Assembly (NCBI RefSeq): GCF_900105725.1
Contig: NZ_FNLM01000036.1
Span: 248,001 to 312,000 of the forward strand
Length of the DNA: 64,000 nt
Direction: 5' to 3'
Origin: Gordonia westfalica
GTDB taxonomy: Bacteria > Actinomycetota > Actinomycetes > Mycobacteriales > Mycobacteriaceae
Part shown: positions 19,118-26,732 of the stretch, piece by piece
Layout: each line of letters begins with the position of its first letter
How positions within the stretch are numbered: the stretch's first letter is position 1
The notes under the pieces: model-generated
Told to the model about the DNA's origin: nothing
Databases searched by the model: none
Seen by the model: only the letters and a program-made list of their open reading frames with translations
Program-made: the position numbers and the translations under genes

Positions 19118-19930
19118 ATGACCTTTGAGTTCCCGGAGCTGGAGACACTCACCTTCGAAGAACCCGAACCCGGTGTCGGTGTGCTCCGGATCAACCGGCC
19201 GGACCGGATGAACTCGCAGACCGTGACGATGTTCCACGAATACCTCGCAGCCGGACGTGCACTGCGCGACAGCGGATTGCGCGCGCTCATCCTCACCGGC
19301 ACGGGGGAGCGCGCCTTCTGCGCCGGCTTCGATCTCGACGAGATCCACGTCATCACCGAGATGGGGGTGCGAGAGTTCCTGAAGTTCCAGGAGACCGCGA
19401 CGGGCGGTATCCAGTCCATCCGGCATCTTCCCTTCCCGGTGATCGCCGCCATCCACGGTCCTGCCACCGGTGGCGGTCTGGCACTCGCGCTGGCGGCCGA
19501 CATCCGGTTGGCGGCACCGACTCTGAAGATGAGCGCGGCGTTCGTCAAGGTCGGTCTCTCGATGGGCGAACTCGGCACCTCCTACAATCTCGCCCGTCTG
19601 GTCAACCCGGCGCGGGCGGCTGAGATCGGTTACACGGCACGGATCGTCGGAGCAGACGAGGCACTGGCCATCGGCCTGGTCAATCACGTCCACCCGACGG
19701 ATTCGTTGCTCGACGAGGCGATGGCGATGGCCCGGCAGATCGCGCAGAACTCGCCCGGTGGCGTGCGGATGTCGAAACGGGCCATCCAGCGCAACACCGA
19801 GATCGGTTCGTACGAAGCTGCTCTGGAACTCGAGAACCGCGGCCAGGCGCTTCTCACACGCTCTGAGGACATGCCCGAGGCGTTGGCCGCGTTCAAGGAC
19901 AAGCGGGCCCCCGAATTCATCGGGCGGTGA
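19118..19930 (+). CDS. Crotonase-family protein B of a tandem pair (non-canonical active site)
   Basis: A 270-residue paralogue of the preceding gene, sharing the ADIRLA block, SKRA, GSYEAALELENRGQALLTRS and AFKDKRAPEF. It also lacks both hydratase glutamates (GGGLALAL) but carries a Glu in SMGELGTSYNLARL where copy A has Asp. This looks like an old tandem duplication followed by divergence. Its stop overlaps the GTG start of the kinase-like gene (GTGA), so the two are translationally coupled. Confidence 0.82.
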   Translation: MTFEFPELETLTFEEPEPGVGVLRINRPDRMNSQTVTMFHEYLAAGRALRDSGLRALILTGTGERAFCAGFDLDEIHVITEMGVREFLKFQETATGGIQSIRHLPFPVIAAIHGPATGGGLALALAADIRLAAPTLKMSAAFVKVGLSMGELGTSYNLARLVNPARAAEIGYTARIVGADEALAIGLVNHVHPTDSLLDEAMAMARQIAQNSPGGVRMSKRAIQRNTEIGSYEAALELENRGQALLTRSEDMPEALAAFKDKRAPEFIGR

Positions 19931-20958
19931 CCGGGATGGCTTGGGACTGGGACGAGGAGACCCTCGCGGCGTTGCGTGTGTTCCTCGAGGATCGCGAGGT
20001 GCTCGCCGGTGACATCACGACGAAACCCATCGGCGACGGGCACTCGAACCTGACTTTTCTCGTCAGTGACGGAACTCGCAGCGTGGTGGTCCGCCGCCCG
20101 CCGCCGCCGCCGATCCCACCGGGAGCGCACGACATGCTCCGGGAGGCGAAGCTGCTGTCGGCGTTGTCCTCGAGTCCCGTTCCGGTTCCCGAGGTGCTCG
20201 CCGTCGCCCAGGCGGGCGAGGTGCTGGACGTCCCCTTCTACGTCATGAGCTTCGCCGATGGCCACGTGGTGACCACCACGACGCCGTCGCCGCTGGCTAC
20301 GACGGAAGACCGCCGATCCATCGGCCACAGCATGATCGACACCCTCGCGGAGTTGCATGCGGTGGACTGGCGCGCAGCCGGACTCGAGAAGATGGGTCGC
20401 CCTGAGGGTTTCAACGCGCGTCACCTCCAGCGGATGCGCCGACTGGTGGTCGACGACAACGACCGGGTGCCGGAGGCCTTCGCTGATGTCGACAGCTGGC
20501 TGCAGGAGAACACTCCGCCGGAATCCGGCGGCACCCTCATCCACTGCGACTTCCGGATCGGCAACGTCGTCATCGCTCCGGATTCACCGGGGCGCGTCGC
20601 GGCGGTTCTGGATTGGGAACTCGCCACGATCGGTGATCCGTTGCTCGACGTCGGATATTTCCTAGCGACGGTCCCGTCGCCGGGACTGCCGATGAACCCC
20701 ACCGCCGAGCTCAGTGCCGCGCTGCTGGAAGATGGGTATCCGTCGAAAGAGTCTCTGGCACAGCGGTACAGCGAGAAGACCGGACGCGACCTCGGCACTC
20801 TGGCCTGGTACACGACATTCGCGTTGTGGAAGCTTGCGGTGCTCTACGAATACAGCCGCCGGCGCGTGGAAGTCGGCATCGGCGATCCGTACTACACCGA
20901 TCCTGTGCTCGTGCAGCGGTTCCTCGCCGACGCGCGTCGTGCGTCCGGTCTCGACTGA
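19927..20958 (+). CDS. APH-type phosphotransferase (possible hydroxyacyl-CoA kinase)
   Basis: A 343-residue aminoglycoside-phosphotransferase-fold kinase: an N-lobe with a glycine-containing GDGHSNLTFLV loop, the catalytic loop LIHCDFRIGNVVI (Asp and Asn present; the usual HGD is HCD) and the metal site VLDWELATIGDPLLDVG. This is the type fused to dehydrogenases in ACAD10/ACAD11 and found as LvaA in Pseudomonas levulinate catabolism, where 4-hydroxyacyl-CoA is phosphorylated before elimination. In this operon of crotonases and dehydrogenases a hydroxyacyl-CoA kinase role is more likely than drug resistance. The GTG start at 19927 overlaps the previous stop; ATG 19936 is an alternative. Confidence 0.75.
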   Translation: MTGMAWDWDEETLAALRVFLEDREVLAGDITTKPIGDGHSNLTFLVSDGTRSVVVRRPPPPPIPPGAHDMLREAKLLSALSSSPVPVPEVLAVAQAGEVLDVPFYVMSFADGHVVTTTTPSPLATTEDRRSIGHSMIDTLAELHAVDWRAAGLEKMGRPEGFNARHLQRMRRLVVDDNDRVPEAFADVDSWLQENTPPESGGTLIHCDFRIGNVVIAPDSPGRVAAVLDWELATIGDPLLDVGYFLATVPSPGLPMNPTAELSAALLEDGYPSKESLAQRYSEKTGRDLGTLAWYTTFALWKLAVLYEYSRRRVEVGIGDPYYTDPVLVQRFLADARRASGLD

Positions 20959-21019
20959 GCCCGGCTCCGGCCGGTGACGATCGGCCGCGGACAGCGGCCG
21001 CCAAGGGAAAGGACGGCAG

Positions 21020-22045
21020 ATGGCCGCACACGCAGATACGGGCAGCTTCCGCGACCGCCTGGTCGGTCCGGAGGAAGTGGATCTGCCGCAGGGGTTCTTC
21101 GACCGCCTGATGTTCAACATGCATCCGGTCGAGGAGCAGGCTCCGTCGGTGATCATGGGTTACGGGATCTATCCGCCTCGCGGCACGAGCGACGGCTTCG
21201 TCGTCGTCACGGATCGCGCCGAGCAGCGAAACCTGCGGTTCTCCAGCGAGATCGAGGCCAGCGGGCGACAGGGGGCCGGTCCCTTCTCGTTCGAGATCGT
21301 CGAGCCCAACAAAGAATGGCGTCTCCGGCTGGCGTCGAACGACATCGCGGTCGAGTTCGACCTGACCTGGCGTGCGCGGACGCCGGCCTGGTTCGGCGAG
21401 GTGGCGGTCGAGAACGCGTCCGCCACGCGGACCGCATTCGACCACCTCTTCCAGTCGGGGCGGTACGAGGGCTCACTCCGGATCGACCACCGCGAGATCA
21501 ACGTGAACGGTTGGTACGGGCAGCGGGATCGGTCTCGAGGCGTCCGCACGATGTCTGGTGGGCAGGGGCTGCACGTGTGGTACCAAGCCCAGTTCCCGGA
21601 CTTCGCAATCGGGTTCCTGCTCGTCGAGACGCGCGACCACGACCGGCTGCTGCTCGAGGGCGCCGTCATGCATGAGGACGGCCGGCTGGATCCGATCGTC
21701 GACGTCCGTCATGCTCTGGAGTTCACCGAGACCGGCGACCTGTTGACCGGAGAGGTGTTGGTACTGACCGCCGCGGGCGAGAAGTACCCCGTGCGTGCCG
21801 ACGCGCGAGCAGGTGGCGGTTACATGGCCGGTGCCGGGTACGGGGGCCACCACGGTGAGTCCCACGGTGTCGACCACGTCGAGCACGATCGGTACGCGCT
21901 CGACGGATCGGTGAACCCCCGCACCCTCGATTCTGCTCTCACCGACCGCTTGTGTTCGTTCGACCTCGACGGCACGAGTGGCTCCGGCATCTTCGAGTTC
22001 GCGCTCACCCGGAGTTCGAAGTACCGGTACCGATCCACCCTCTGA
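21020..22045 (+). CDS. Protein of unknown function, probably beta-rich (lipocalin/CrtC-like look)
   Basis: A 341-residue soluble protein without recognised catalytic motifs. It is rich in alternating hydrophobic beta-strand-like stretches (EWRLRLASNDIAVEFDLTW, SLRIDHREINVNGWYGQRDRSRGVR, LHVWYQAQFPDFAIGFLLVETRD), ending in FEFALTRSSKYRYRSTL. WYGQRDRSRGVR followed by a His/Trp-rich segment recalls calycin/hydroxyneurosporene-synthase-like families found beside acyl-CoA pathways in actinobacteria, but this is a resemblance only. It is the last gene of the 17441-22045 operon and ends at a strong terminator. Confidence 0.6.
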   Translation: MAAHADTGSFRDRLVGPEEVDLPQGFFDRLMFNMHPVEEQAPSVIMGYGIYPPRGTSDGFVVVTDRAEQRNLRFSSEIEASGRQGAGPFSFEIVEPNKEWRLRLASNDIAVEFDLTWRARTPAWFGEVAVENASATRTAFDHLFQSGRYEGSLRIDHREINVNGWYGQRDRSRGVRTMSGGQGLHVWYQAQFPDFAIGFLLVETRDHDRLLLEGAVMHEDGRLDPIVDVRHALEFTETGDLLTGEVLVLTAAGEKYPVRADARAGGGYMAGAGYGGHHGESHGVDHVEHDRYALDGSVNPRTLDSALTDRLCSFDLDGTSGSGIFEFALTRSSKYRYRSTL

Positions 22046-22069
22046 GCTGTTCACCGTCACGTCGCACGA

Positions 22070-22106
22070 CAGAAGGGGGCGCATCCGATGGATGCGCCCC
22101 CTTCTG
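22070..22106. terminator. Bidirectional terminator hairpin
   Basis: A 17-bp perfect stem with a GAT loop (left arm 22070-22086, right arm 22090-22106), between the convergent ends at 22045 and 22123. Confidence 0.85.
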
Positions 22107-22122
22107 GCTGTCGGTGGAGGGG

Positions 22123-23019
22123 TCAGACGCTCCGTTGTGCCTTGCTCGTCTCCGAAGCGGCCTTGCTCGTCTCCTTGATCTGCGCCCAGTCGGCGTCGCT
22201 CAGGTTGGTGAGACCGGCGAAGGTGCCGGGGCCCGCCAGCATCTGACCCCCGTCCATTGCGATCGTCTGCCCGGTCAGGTAGTCACAGGCATCCGACAGC
22301 AGGAACATGGTCAGATTCGCGAGTTCTTCCATGGTCCCGGTGCGTCCCGCCGGGATCTGGTCGGCCTGGGTCGCGCCGACCGAGCTCTTGTCGGTCGGGT
22401 TGAGCATCTCCCACGCGTAATCGGTGGGAATGGGCCCGGGGGCAACGGCATTGACGCGGATGTTGTGCTTGGCCCACTCGACGGCCAGCGACATCGTCAT
22501 CGAGTGAACGGCTGCCTTCGCCATGGCCGAGGGGACGACGAACGCCGACCCCGTCCATACCCAGGTGGTGAGCGTCGAAAGGACAGAACCCGGCAATCCG
22601 TCTGCGATCCAGCGCTTTCCAGCGGCGTGCGTGGTGTGGAAGGAACCGTTCATCACGGTGCTGGTGATTGCGGAGAAGGCGCGGGGACTGAGATCCTTCG
22701 TCTGCGCGATGAAGTTCGCGGCTGCGTTGTTGACCACTCCGGTCAGGGGACCGTGGTCGTCCCAGATGCGCCCCATGGTCTCGTCGACGTTGTCGTAGTC
22801 GCGCACATCCACGGTGTGGAAATGCACGGAGCCGGGCCGCGATGCGGACGCCTCTGCCGCCGCCTCCGACAGGACAGCTTCGCGCCGACCCCACAGATGG
22901 ACCTCGGCGCCATGGTCGACGAGGTGCCGAGCGACACCACGTCCCAGGCCGGTACCACCGCCGGTGATCAGGATCCGCTTACCCGACAGGAGTTGTGGTG
23001 AGAATGTGGTTTCGGTCAT
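22123..23019 (-). CDS. SDR of the 2,4-dienoyl-CoA reductase type
   Basis: A 298-residue SDR: ITGGGTGLGRG, VVNNAAANFI and SAMAKAAVHSMT, in which Ser replaces the usual Tyr of YxxxK, as is normal for 2,4-dienoyl-CoA reductases. NNAAANF and AVAPGPIPT also match that family. It would reduce a dienoyl-CoA with NADPH or act on another cyclic enoyl-CoA. A C-terminal tail of about 30 residues rich in Ser, Lys and Glu extends past the usual end. It is the last gene of the minus-strand operon badI-like - dehydrogenase - SDR. Confidence 0.83.
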   Translation of the reverse strand: MTETTFSPQLLSGKRILITGGGTGLGRGVARHLVDHGAEVHLWGRREAVLSEAAAEASASRPGSVHFHTVDVRDYDNVDETMGRIWDDHGPLTGVVNNAAANFIAQTKDLSPRAFSAITSTVMNGSFHTTHAAGKRWIADGLPGSVLSTLTTWVWTGSAFVVPSAMAKAAVHSMTMSLAVEWAKHNIRVNAVAPGPIPTDYAWEMLNPTDKSSVGATQADQIPAGRTGTMEELANLTMFLLSDACDYLTGQTIAMDGGQMLAGPGTFAGLTNLSDADWAQIKETSKAASETSKAQRSV

Positions 23020-23059
23020 CGTGTTTCTCCATCTGTTTCACGGTGTCGGCGGAAGTGAT

Positions 23060-24196
23060 TCACAACCCGACGTGTTTGGCGATGATCTCGCGCTGGATCT
23101 CGTTGGTGCCGCCGTAGATCGGCGGTGCGAGGGCGCGCCGTACCTGCGCCTCCATGCCGTACTCACGCGCGTACCCATAGCCGCCCATCATCTGCATCGC
23201 TTCCAGGCTGGTGTGCTTGGCGACTTCCGTGCATCGCATCTTCGCCATCGCACTCTCCTGGGCGAGGTCGTCCTCGAGGCCTGCGTCGATCTTTGCCGCC
23301 ACGTCATAGACGAAGACGCGGGCGAGCTCGACATCGGTTGCCAGATCGGCAATCCGGTGTCGTAGTGCCTGGAATGAGGAGATCGGTGCACCGAATTGTT
23401 CGCGCTCGCGGGCATAGGCGATGACGTCGTCGAGTGCCCGCCGGGCCGCGCCGATGCTCATCGCTGCGATGATCAACCGCTCGATGCTCAACCCTCGCAT
23501 CAGTTGTTTCCATGCTTTGCGGGGTGTCCCGACGACGGCGTCCACCGGTACTTCCACGTCGGTGAAGAACACGTCGTTGCAGGTGTGGGGTTCCATCGTC
23601 TCGATGGCGCGGATGCCGAGACCGGCTGCGGACGTGGGCACCATCAGCAAGGTCATGCCCTGGTGTCTGGTGCCCGACGAATCCTCACGTGTGAGTACGA
23701 GAATGTGTTCGGCGACGTGTGCGGCGGAGATCCACGTCTTCTGGCCATTGACGATGTACCGGTCGCCGTCACGCCGGGCGCTGACCCGTAGGCCGGCGAG
23801 ATCCGAACCCGCTCCCGGCTCACTGAGGGCGATCGCCTCGAGCCGTCCGGACGTCAGGTTGGTGACGATCGTCTTCTTCTGCGCGTCAGTGCCCCAGCGG
23901 AGATAGGTCTGCGCTGCGGTCAGTCCGGTCGAGTACCCGGTGATGGGGGCGAGTCCGCGCGCGGATTCCTCGAGGAAGATGCACTCATCGACGAATCCGG
24001 CCCCGCCGCCGCCGAACTCCTCGGGTAGGGACACGCCCAGCCATCCGTTGCCGGCCATGTCGGTGAGAACCGAGGGGCTGTTCGACAGCGTGCCACCCTC
24101 GGTCACGGCGTCACGCTGGGCGACGGTTGCCAGTTCGCGGCGACAGTAGTCCTGCACTGCCGCCGCGAACTCGCGTTGTTCTGGGGAGAACAGCAC
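23060..24196 (-). CDS. Acyl-CoA dehydrogenase
   Basis: A 378-residue enzyme with ALSEPGAGSDLAGLRVSARR, VNGQKTWISAA, REQFGAPISSFQALRHRIAD, MMGGYGYAREYGMEAQVRRA and the C-terminal IYGGTNEIQREIIAKHVGL. This complete classical pattern contrasts with the divergent 8212 subunit. The start is GTG immediately after the TGA of the BadI-like gene, so the two are coupled. It could supply the alpha,beta double bond before or after ring opening. Confidence 0.88.
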   Translation of the reverse strand: MLFSPEQREFAAAVQDYCRRELATVAQRDAVTEGGTLSNSPSVLTDMAGNGWLGVSLPEEFGGGGAGFVDECIFLEESARGLAPITGYSTGLTAAQTYLRWGTDAQKKTIVTNLTSGRLEAIALSEPGAGSDLAGLRVSARRDGDRYIVNGQKTWISAAHVAEHILVLTREDSSGTRHQGMTLLMVPTSAAGLGIRAIETMEPHTCNDVFFTDVEVPVDAVVGTPRKAWKQLMRGLSIERLIIAAMSIGAARRALDDVIAYAREREQFGAPISSFQALRHRIADLATDVELARVFVYDVAAKIDAGLEDDLAQESAMAKMRCTEVAKHTSLEAMQMMGGYGYAREYGMEAQVRRALAPPIYGGTNEIQREIIAKHVGL

Positions 24197-24991
24197 TCAC
24201 TTACCCCGGTACTTGGAGAAGTCCGGCTTGCGCTTCTCGTTGAACGCGGTGATGCCCTCTTGAGCCTCCGGCGTGTCGCCGAAGATCTCGAGCGTCGAGT
24301 AGGCCATGGTGCCGATGCTGACGAAGTGCTCGGTGTCGGTGTTCATCGACTGCTTGAGAACCTTGAGCGCGGTGGGCGAGAAGTCGAGCATCTGGTCGGC
24401 CCACGCGCGAACCTCGTTGCGCAGCTCGGCGGCCGGGACAACCCGGTTCACCAGGCCCCAGTCCAGCGCTTCTTCGGCCGACAGTCGGCGCAGCATGAAC
24501 CAGATCTCCCGGGCCCGCTTCTCGCCGACGACGCGTGCGAGGTAGCCGGAACCGAGACCGGCGTCGAACGAGCCGACACGCGGGCCGTTCTGGCCGAACT
24601 GCGCGGTGTCAGCGGCGATGGTCAGGTCGCAGAGGACGTGCAGCACGTGTCCTCCGCCGATGGCGAGGCCGTTCACCGCTGCGATGACCGGCTTGGGTGC
24701 ATCGCGGATGACCCGGTGGAGCGCCTCGACCTCGAACAGGCCGCTTTGCGACGGGCCGTAGTCGCCGGTTTCCATCCGCTGCTTCTGGTCGCCGCCCGCG
24801 CAGAATGCCTTGTCGCCGGCACCGGTGAGCGCGATGACGCCGACTTCGCTGCTCGCCCACGCCTTCTTGAAGGCGAGGACGAGTTCGTCCACGGTCTGCG
24901 CCCGGAACGCGTTGTAGCGCTCGGGACGGTTGATGGTGATCCATGCCAGACCGTTGTCGACTTCGTAGGTGATGTCGCTGAACTCGGTCAT
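24197..24991 (-). CDS. badI: 2-ketocyclohexanecarboxyl-CoA hydrolase-like crotonase (BadI-like)
   Basis: A 264-residue crotonase of the MenB/BadI group: [94 protein letters not shown], and KRKPDFSKYRGK at the end. VARVVGEKRAREIW and the compact length are more BadI-like than MenB-like. BadI hydrolyses the ring of 2-ketocyclohexanecarboxyl-CoA to pimelyl-CoA. The Tyr of the MenB/BadI C-terminal region (LFY or YYDT) appears to be Gly here (IFGDTPEAQEG). ATG 24991 has GAGGAC upstream; it is the first gene of the operon, with operator site 6 before it. Confidence 0.75.
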   Translation of the reverse strand: MTEFSDITYEVDNGLAWITINRPERYNAFRAQTVDELVLAFKKAWASSEVGVIALTGAGDKAFCAGGDQKQRMETGDYGPSQSGLFEVEALHRVIRDAPKPVIAAVNGLAIGGGHVLHVLCDLTIAADTAQFGQNGPRVGSFDAGLGSGYLARVVGEKRAREIWFMLRRLSAEEALDWGLVNRVVPAAELRNEVRAWADQMLDFSPTALKVLKQSMNTDTEHFVSIGTMAYSTLEIFGDTPEAQEGITAFNEKRKPDFSKYRGK

Positions 24992-25055
24992 CAGACTTCG
25001 GTGTCCTCTCGTGTGGTGGGCGCCCGCCCGATTGTGGCCTGTCCAGTTGTGGTTA

Positions 25056-25070
25056 TTAGGACTGACCATT
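25056..25070. promoter_or_regulatory. GntR-type operator site 6
   Basis: Read on the minus strand: AATGGT-CAG-TCCTAA, 65-79 bp before the BadI-like start (24991). A weaker related sequence, TGTGGC-CTG-TCCAGT, lies near 25034-25048. Confidence 0.6.
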
Positions 25071-25153
25071 TGCATGCACCATAGCTGCCGAGCCAAGAGT
25101 GGGCAATAGGGCGCATGTGCGAAGCGGTTGTGGTCACTGGTCCGATCTTTGCA

Positions 25154-25168
25154 TTTGGACTGGCCATA
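25154..25168. promoter_or_regulatory. GntR-type operator site 7
   Basis: TTTGGA-CTG-GCCATA, 72-86 bp before the MFS gene at 25240. With site 6 it occupies the 248-bp divergent region 24992-25239, which holds no gene. Confidence 0.55.
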
Positions 25169-25239
25169 TGTTGCGATTGTGTGACTCGCGGCATAGAGCC
25201 GCCGACGCCTATGAATGACGACGAACAGGAGAGCGGCCG

Positions 25240-26571
25240 ATGATCATGACCGCGACCGACGCCACCGCGTCACCGACACGCCAGTTCAGCCGGTGGTGGT
25301 TCCCCATCACCGGCTTCCTCACGCTGCTCTTCGGCAGCAGCACCGTGAATGTCTTGTTCAACGTGCTGGGTACGGAGATTGCCGATGATTTCGGCTGGAA
25401 CCGGAGCGTCATCACGAACGGGTTCTCCGTCGAGACAATCCTCACCGGTATCAGCATCGTCGTCCTCGGTGTGTTGGTCGACCGCTACGGTCCCCGAATC
25501 CCGGCCATTCCCATGACGATGGGGTTCGGTGCCGGGTTGATGCTGATGGCAGCGCTGCCGAACAACCAGGCCGTTTTCTATCTCTTGTGCATCGTGATCG
25601 GTGCGTGCGCAGGAGCGTTGAATCCGGTCGCGCATGCGACGGTGGTGAGCGCCTGGTTCGCCGACCGTCGAGGTCTCGCGCTCGGCGTGCTCATGGCGGG
25701 TATGGGGGCCTGCGGGGTGCTGATTCCCTACCTCGCGAACTTCGTGTTCGGGTTGGTGGGGTGGCGCGGGACCTTCCTCGTCATCGGAGCCCTCTGCACG
25801 ATCATCCCGACCGCTGTGTACCTCTTCGTGACGCGGATGCCGGCTCGCTTCGACGAAGAGCGGGCACAGGCGCGCGCGGCCGGTCGAACTGCCGGCGAGT
25901 CACTGTGGTCGATCGCACGTCGCTCGCGGCAGTTCTGGTTGCTCAGCGCCGCAATCTTCCTCGTGTCCACGGCGACATTCGGACTGATGTCGCAGGTCGT
26001 CCCGATGACGACAGACAAAGGCATCGACCGGTCCGTGGCTGTGGCAGTGCTCTCGGTACTGAGTCTGTCGTCGGTGTTCGCGCGGCTACTCGTCGGCTAC
26101 CTCCTCGACCGTGTGTTCGCGCCGCTGATCGGGTCGATCATCTTCGCATTGTGCGGCGTCGGCGTGGCGTTGCTCATAGCGTCGAACGGGCCCGCGCTGA
26201 TGTTCCTCGGGGCCGTGCTCGTCGGTCTCGCTCTGGGCGCCGAGGGTGACATCGCGGCCTACATGATCAGCAGGTACTTCCCCAAGCATTCCTATGGACG
26301 CGTGCTGGGCTTCGTGTACTTCCTGTTCGCGATGGGGTCCGCCACCGGCGTGTTCATCCTCGGTCAGGTGTACGGACTCACAGGATCGTACGGTGCCGGG
26401 ATCGTGCCCATCGTGGCGATGGTGGTCGTCGCCATCGTGTGCCTGCTCGGAATGGGTGCGTACCGGTACTCCCTGGACCACCGTGACCTGACCGATGACG
26501 CAGCGGGCGATGTCATGGGCCCGGGGGTGGAGGAAGCATCGCCCGACGACGTCTCGAAGGCTCGACGATGA
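25240..26571 (+). CDS. MFS transporter, monocarboxylate/OFA type
   Basis: A 443-residue, about 12-helix transporter. NVLFNVLGTEIADDFGWNRSVITNGFSVETI near the start, DRYGPRIPAIP after helix 2, and GAEGDIAAYMISRYFPKHSYGRVLGFVYFLFAMGSATG in the C-half are typical of the oxalate/formate-antiporter and monocarboxylate branch. It probably imports or exports an organic acid of the pathway. RBS AGGAGAG precedes ATG 25240. The stop overlaps the start of a 42-residue membrane protein. Confidence 0.85.
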   Translation: MIMTATDATASPTRQFSRWWFPITGFLTLLFGSSTVNVLFNVLGTEIADDFGWNRSVITNGFSVETILTGISIVVLGVLVDRYGPRIPAIPMTMGFGAGLMLMAALPNNQAVFYLLCIVIGACAGALNPVAHATVVSAWFADRRGLALGVLMAGMGACGVLIPYLANFVFGLVGWRGTFLVIGALCTIIPTAVYLFVTRMPARFDEERAQARAAGRTAGESLWSIARRSRQFWLLSAAIFLVSTATFGLMSQVVPMTTDKGIDRSVAVAVLSVLSLSSVFARLLVGYLLDRVFAPLIGSIIFALCGVGVALLIASNGPALMFLGAVLVGLALGAEGDIAAYMISRYFPKHSYGRVLGFVYFLFAMGSATGVFILGQVYGLTGSYGAGIVPIVAMVVVAIVCLLGMGAYRYSLDHRDLTDDAAGDVMGPGVEEASPDDVSKARR

Positions 26572-26696
26572 GTGCGCGGGCAATCGTTTCCATCGGTAGG
26601 ACGTCGATCGAAGTCGTGGCCACCGCCCTCGTTCTGATGGCCGGGATCATCGTCCTGGTCGTCGCCGAACTCGTGGGCTGGCTGTTCCGACCGTGA
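26568..26696 (+). CDS. 42-residue single-span membrane protein coupled to the MFS gene
   Basis: The ATG at 26568 overlaps the TGA of the MFS gene (ATGA). The product is 42 residues with one hydrophobic span running from about VVATALVLMAG to IIVLVVAELVGWLF and a charged N-terminus (about residues 1-15, with two Arg before the Glu). Such small subunits accompany some OFA-type MFS transporters. Coupling, size and the transmembrane span support a transporter accessory role; the protein is too small for certainty. Confidence 0.65.
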   Translation: MSARAIVSIGRTSIEVVATALVLMAGIIVLVVAELVGWLFRP

Positions 26697-26732
26697 CCCG
26701 AGGACGCAGTCGGCATCCGTACGCCGACTGCG

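Noticed and set aside
19927..20958. Aminoglycoside resistance gene
   Set aside because: The fold is shared, but the operon context and ACAD10-like pattern point to acyl-CoA metabolism.
21952..23001. 349-codon plus-strand frame over the terminator and the dienoyl-CoA reductase-like gene
   Set aside because: It crosses a strong terminator and is antisense to a clear SDR; no conserved features.
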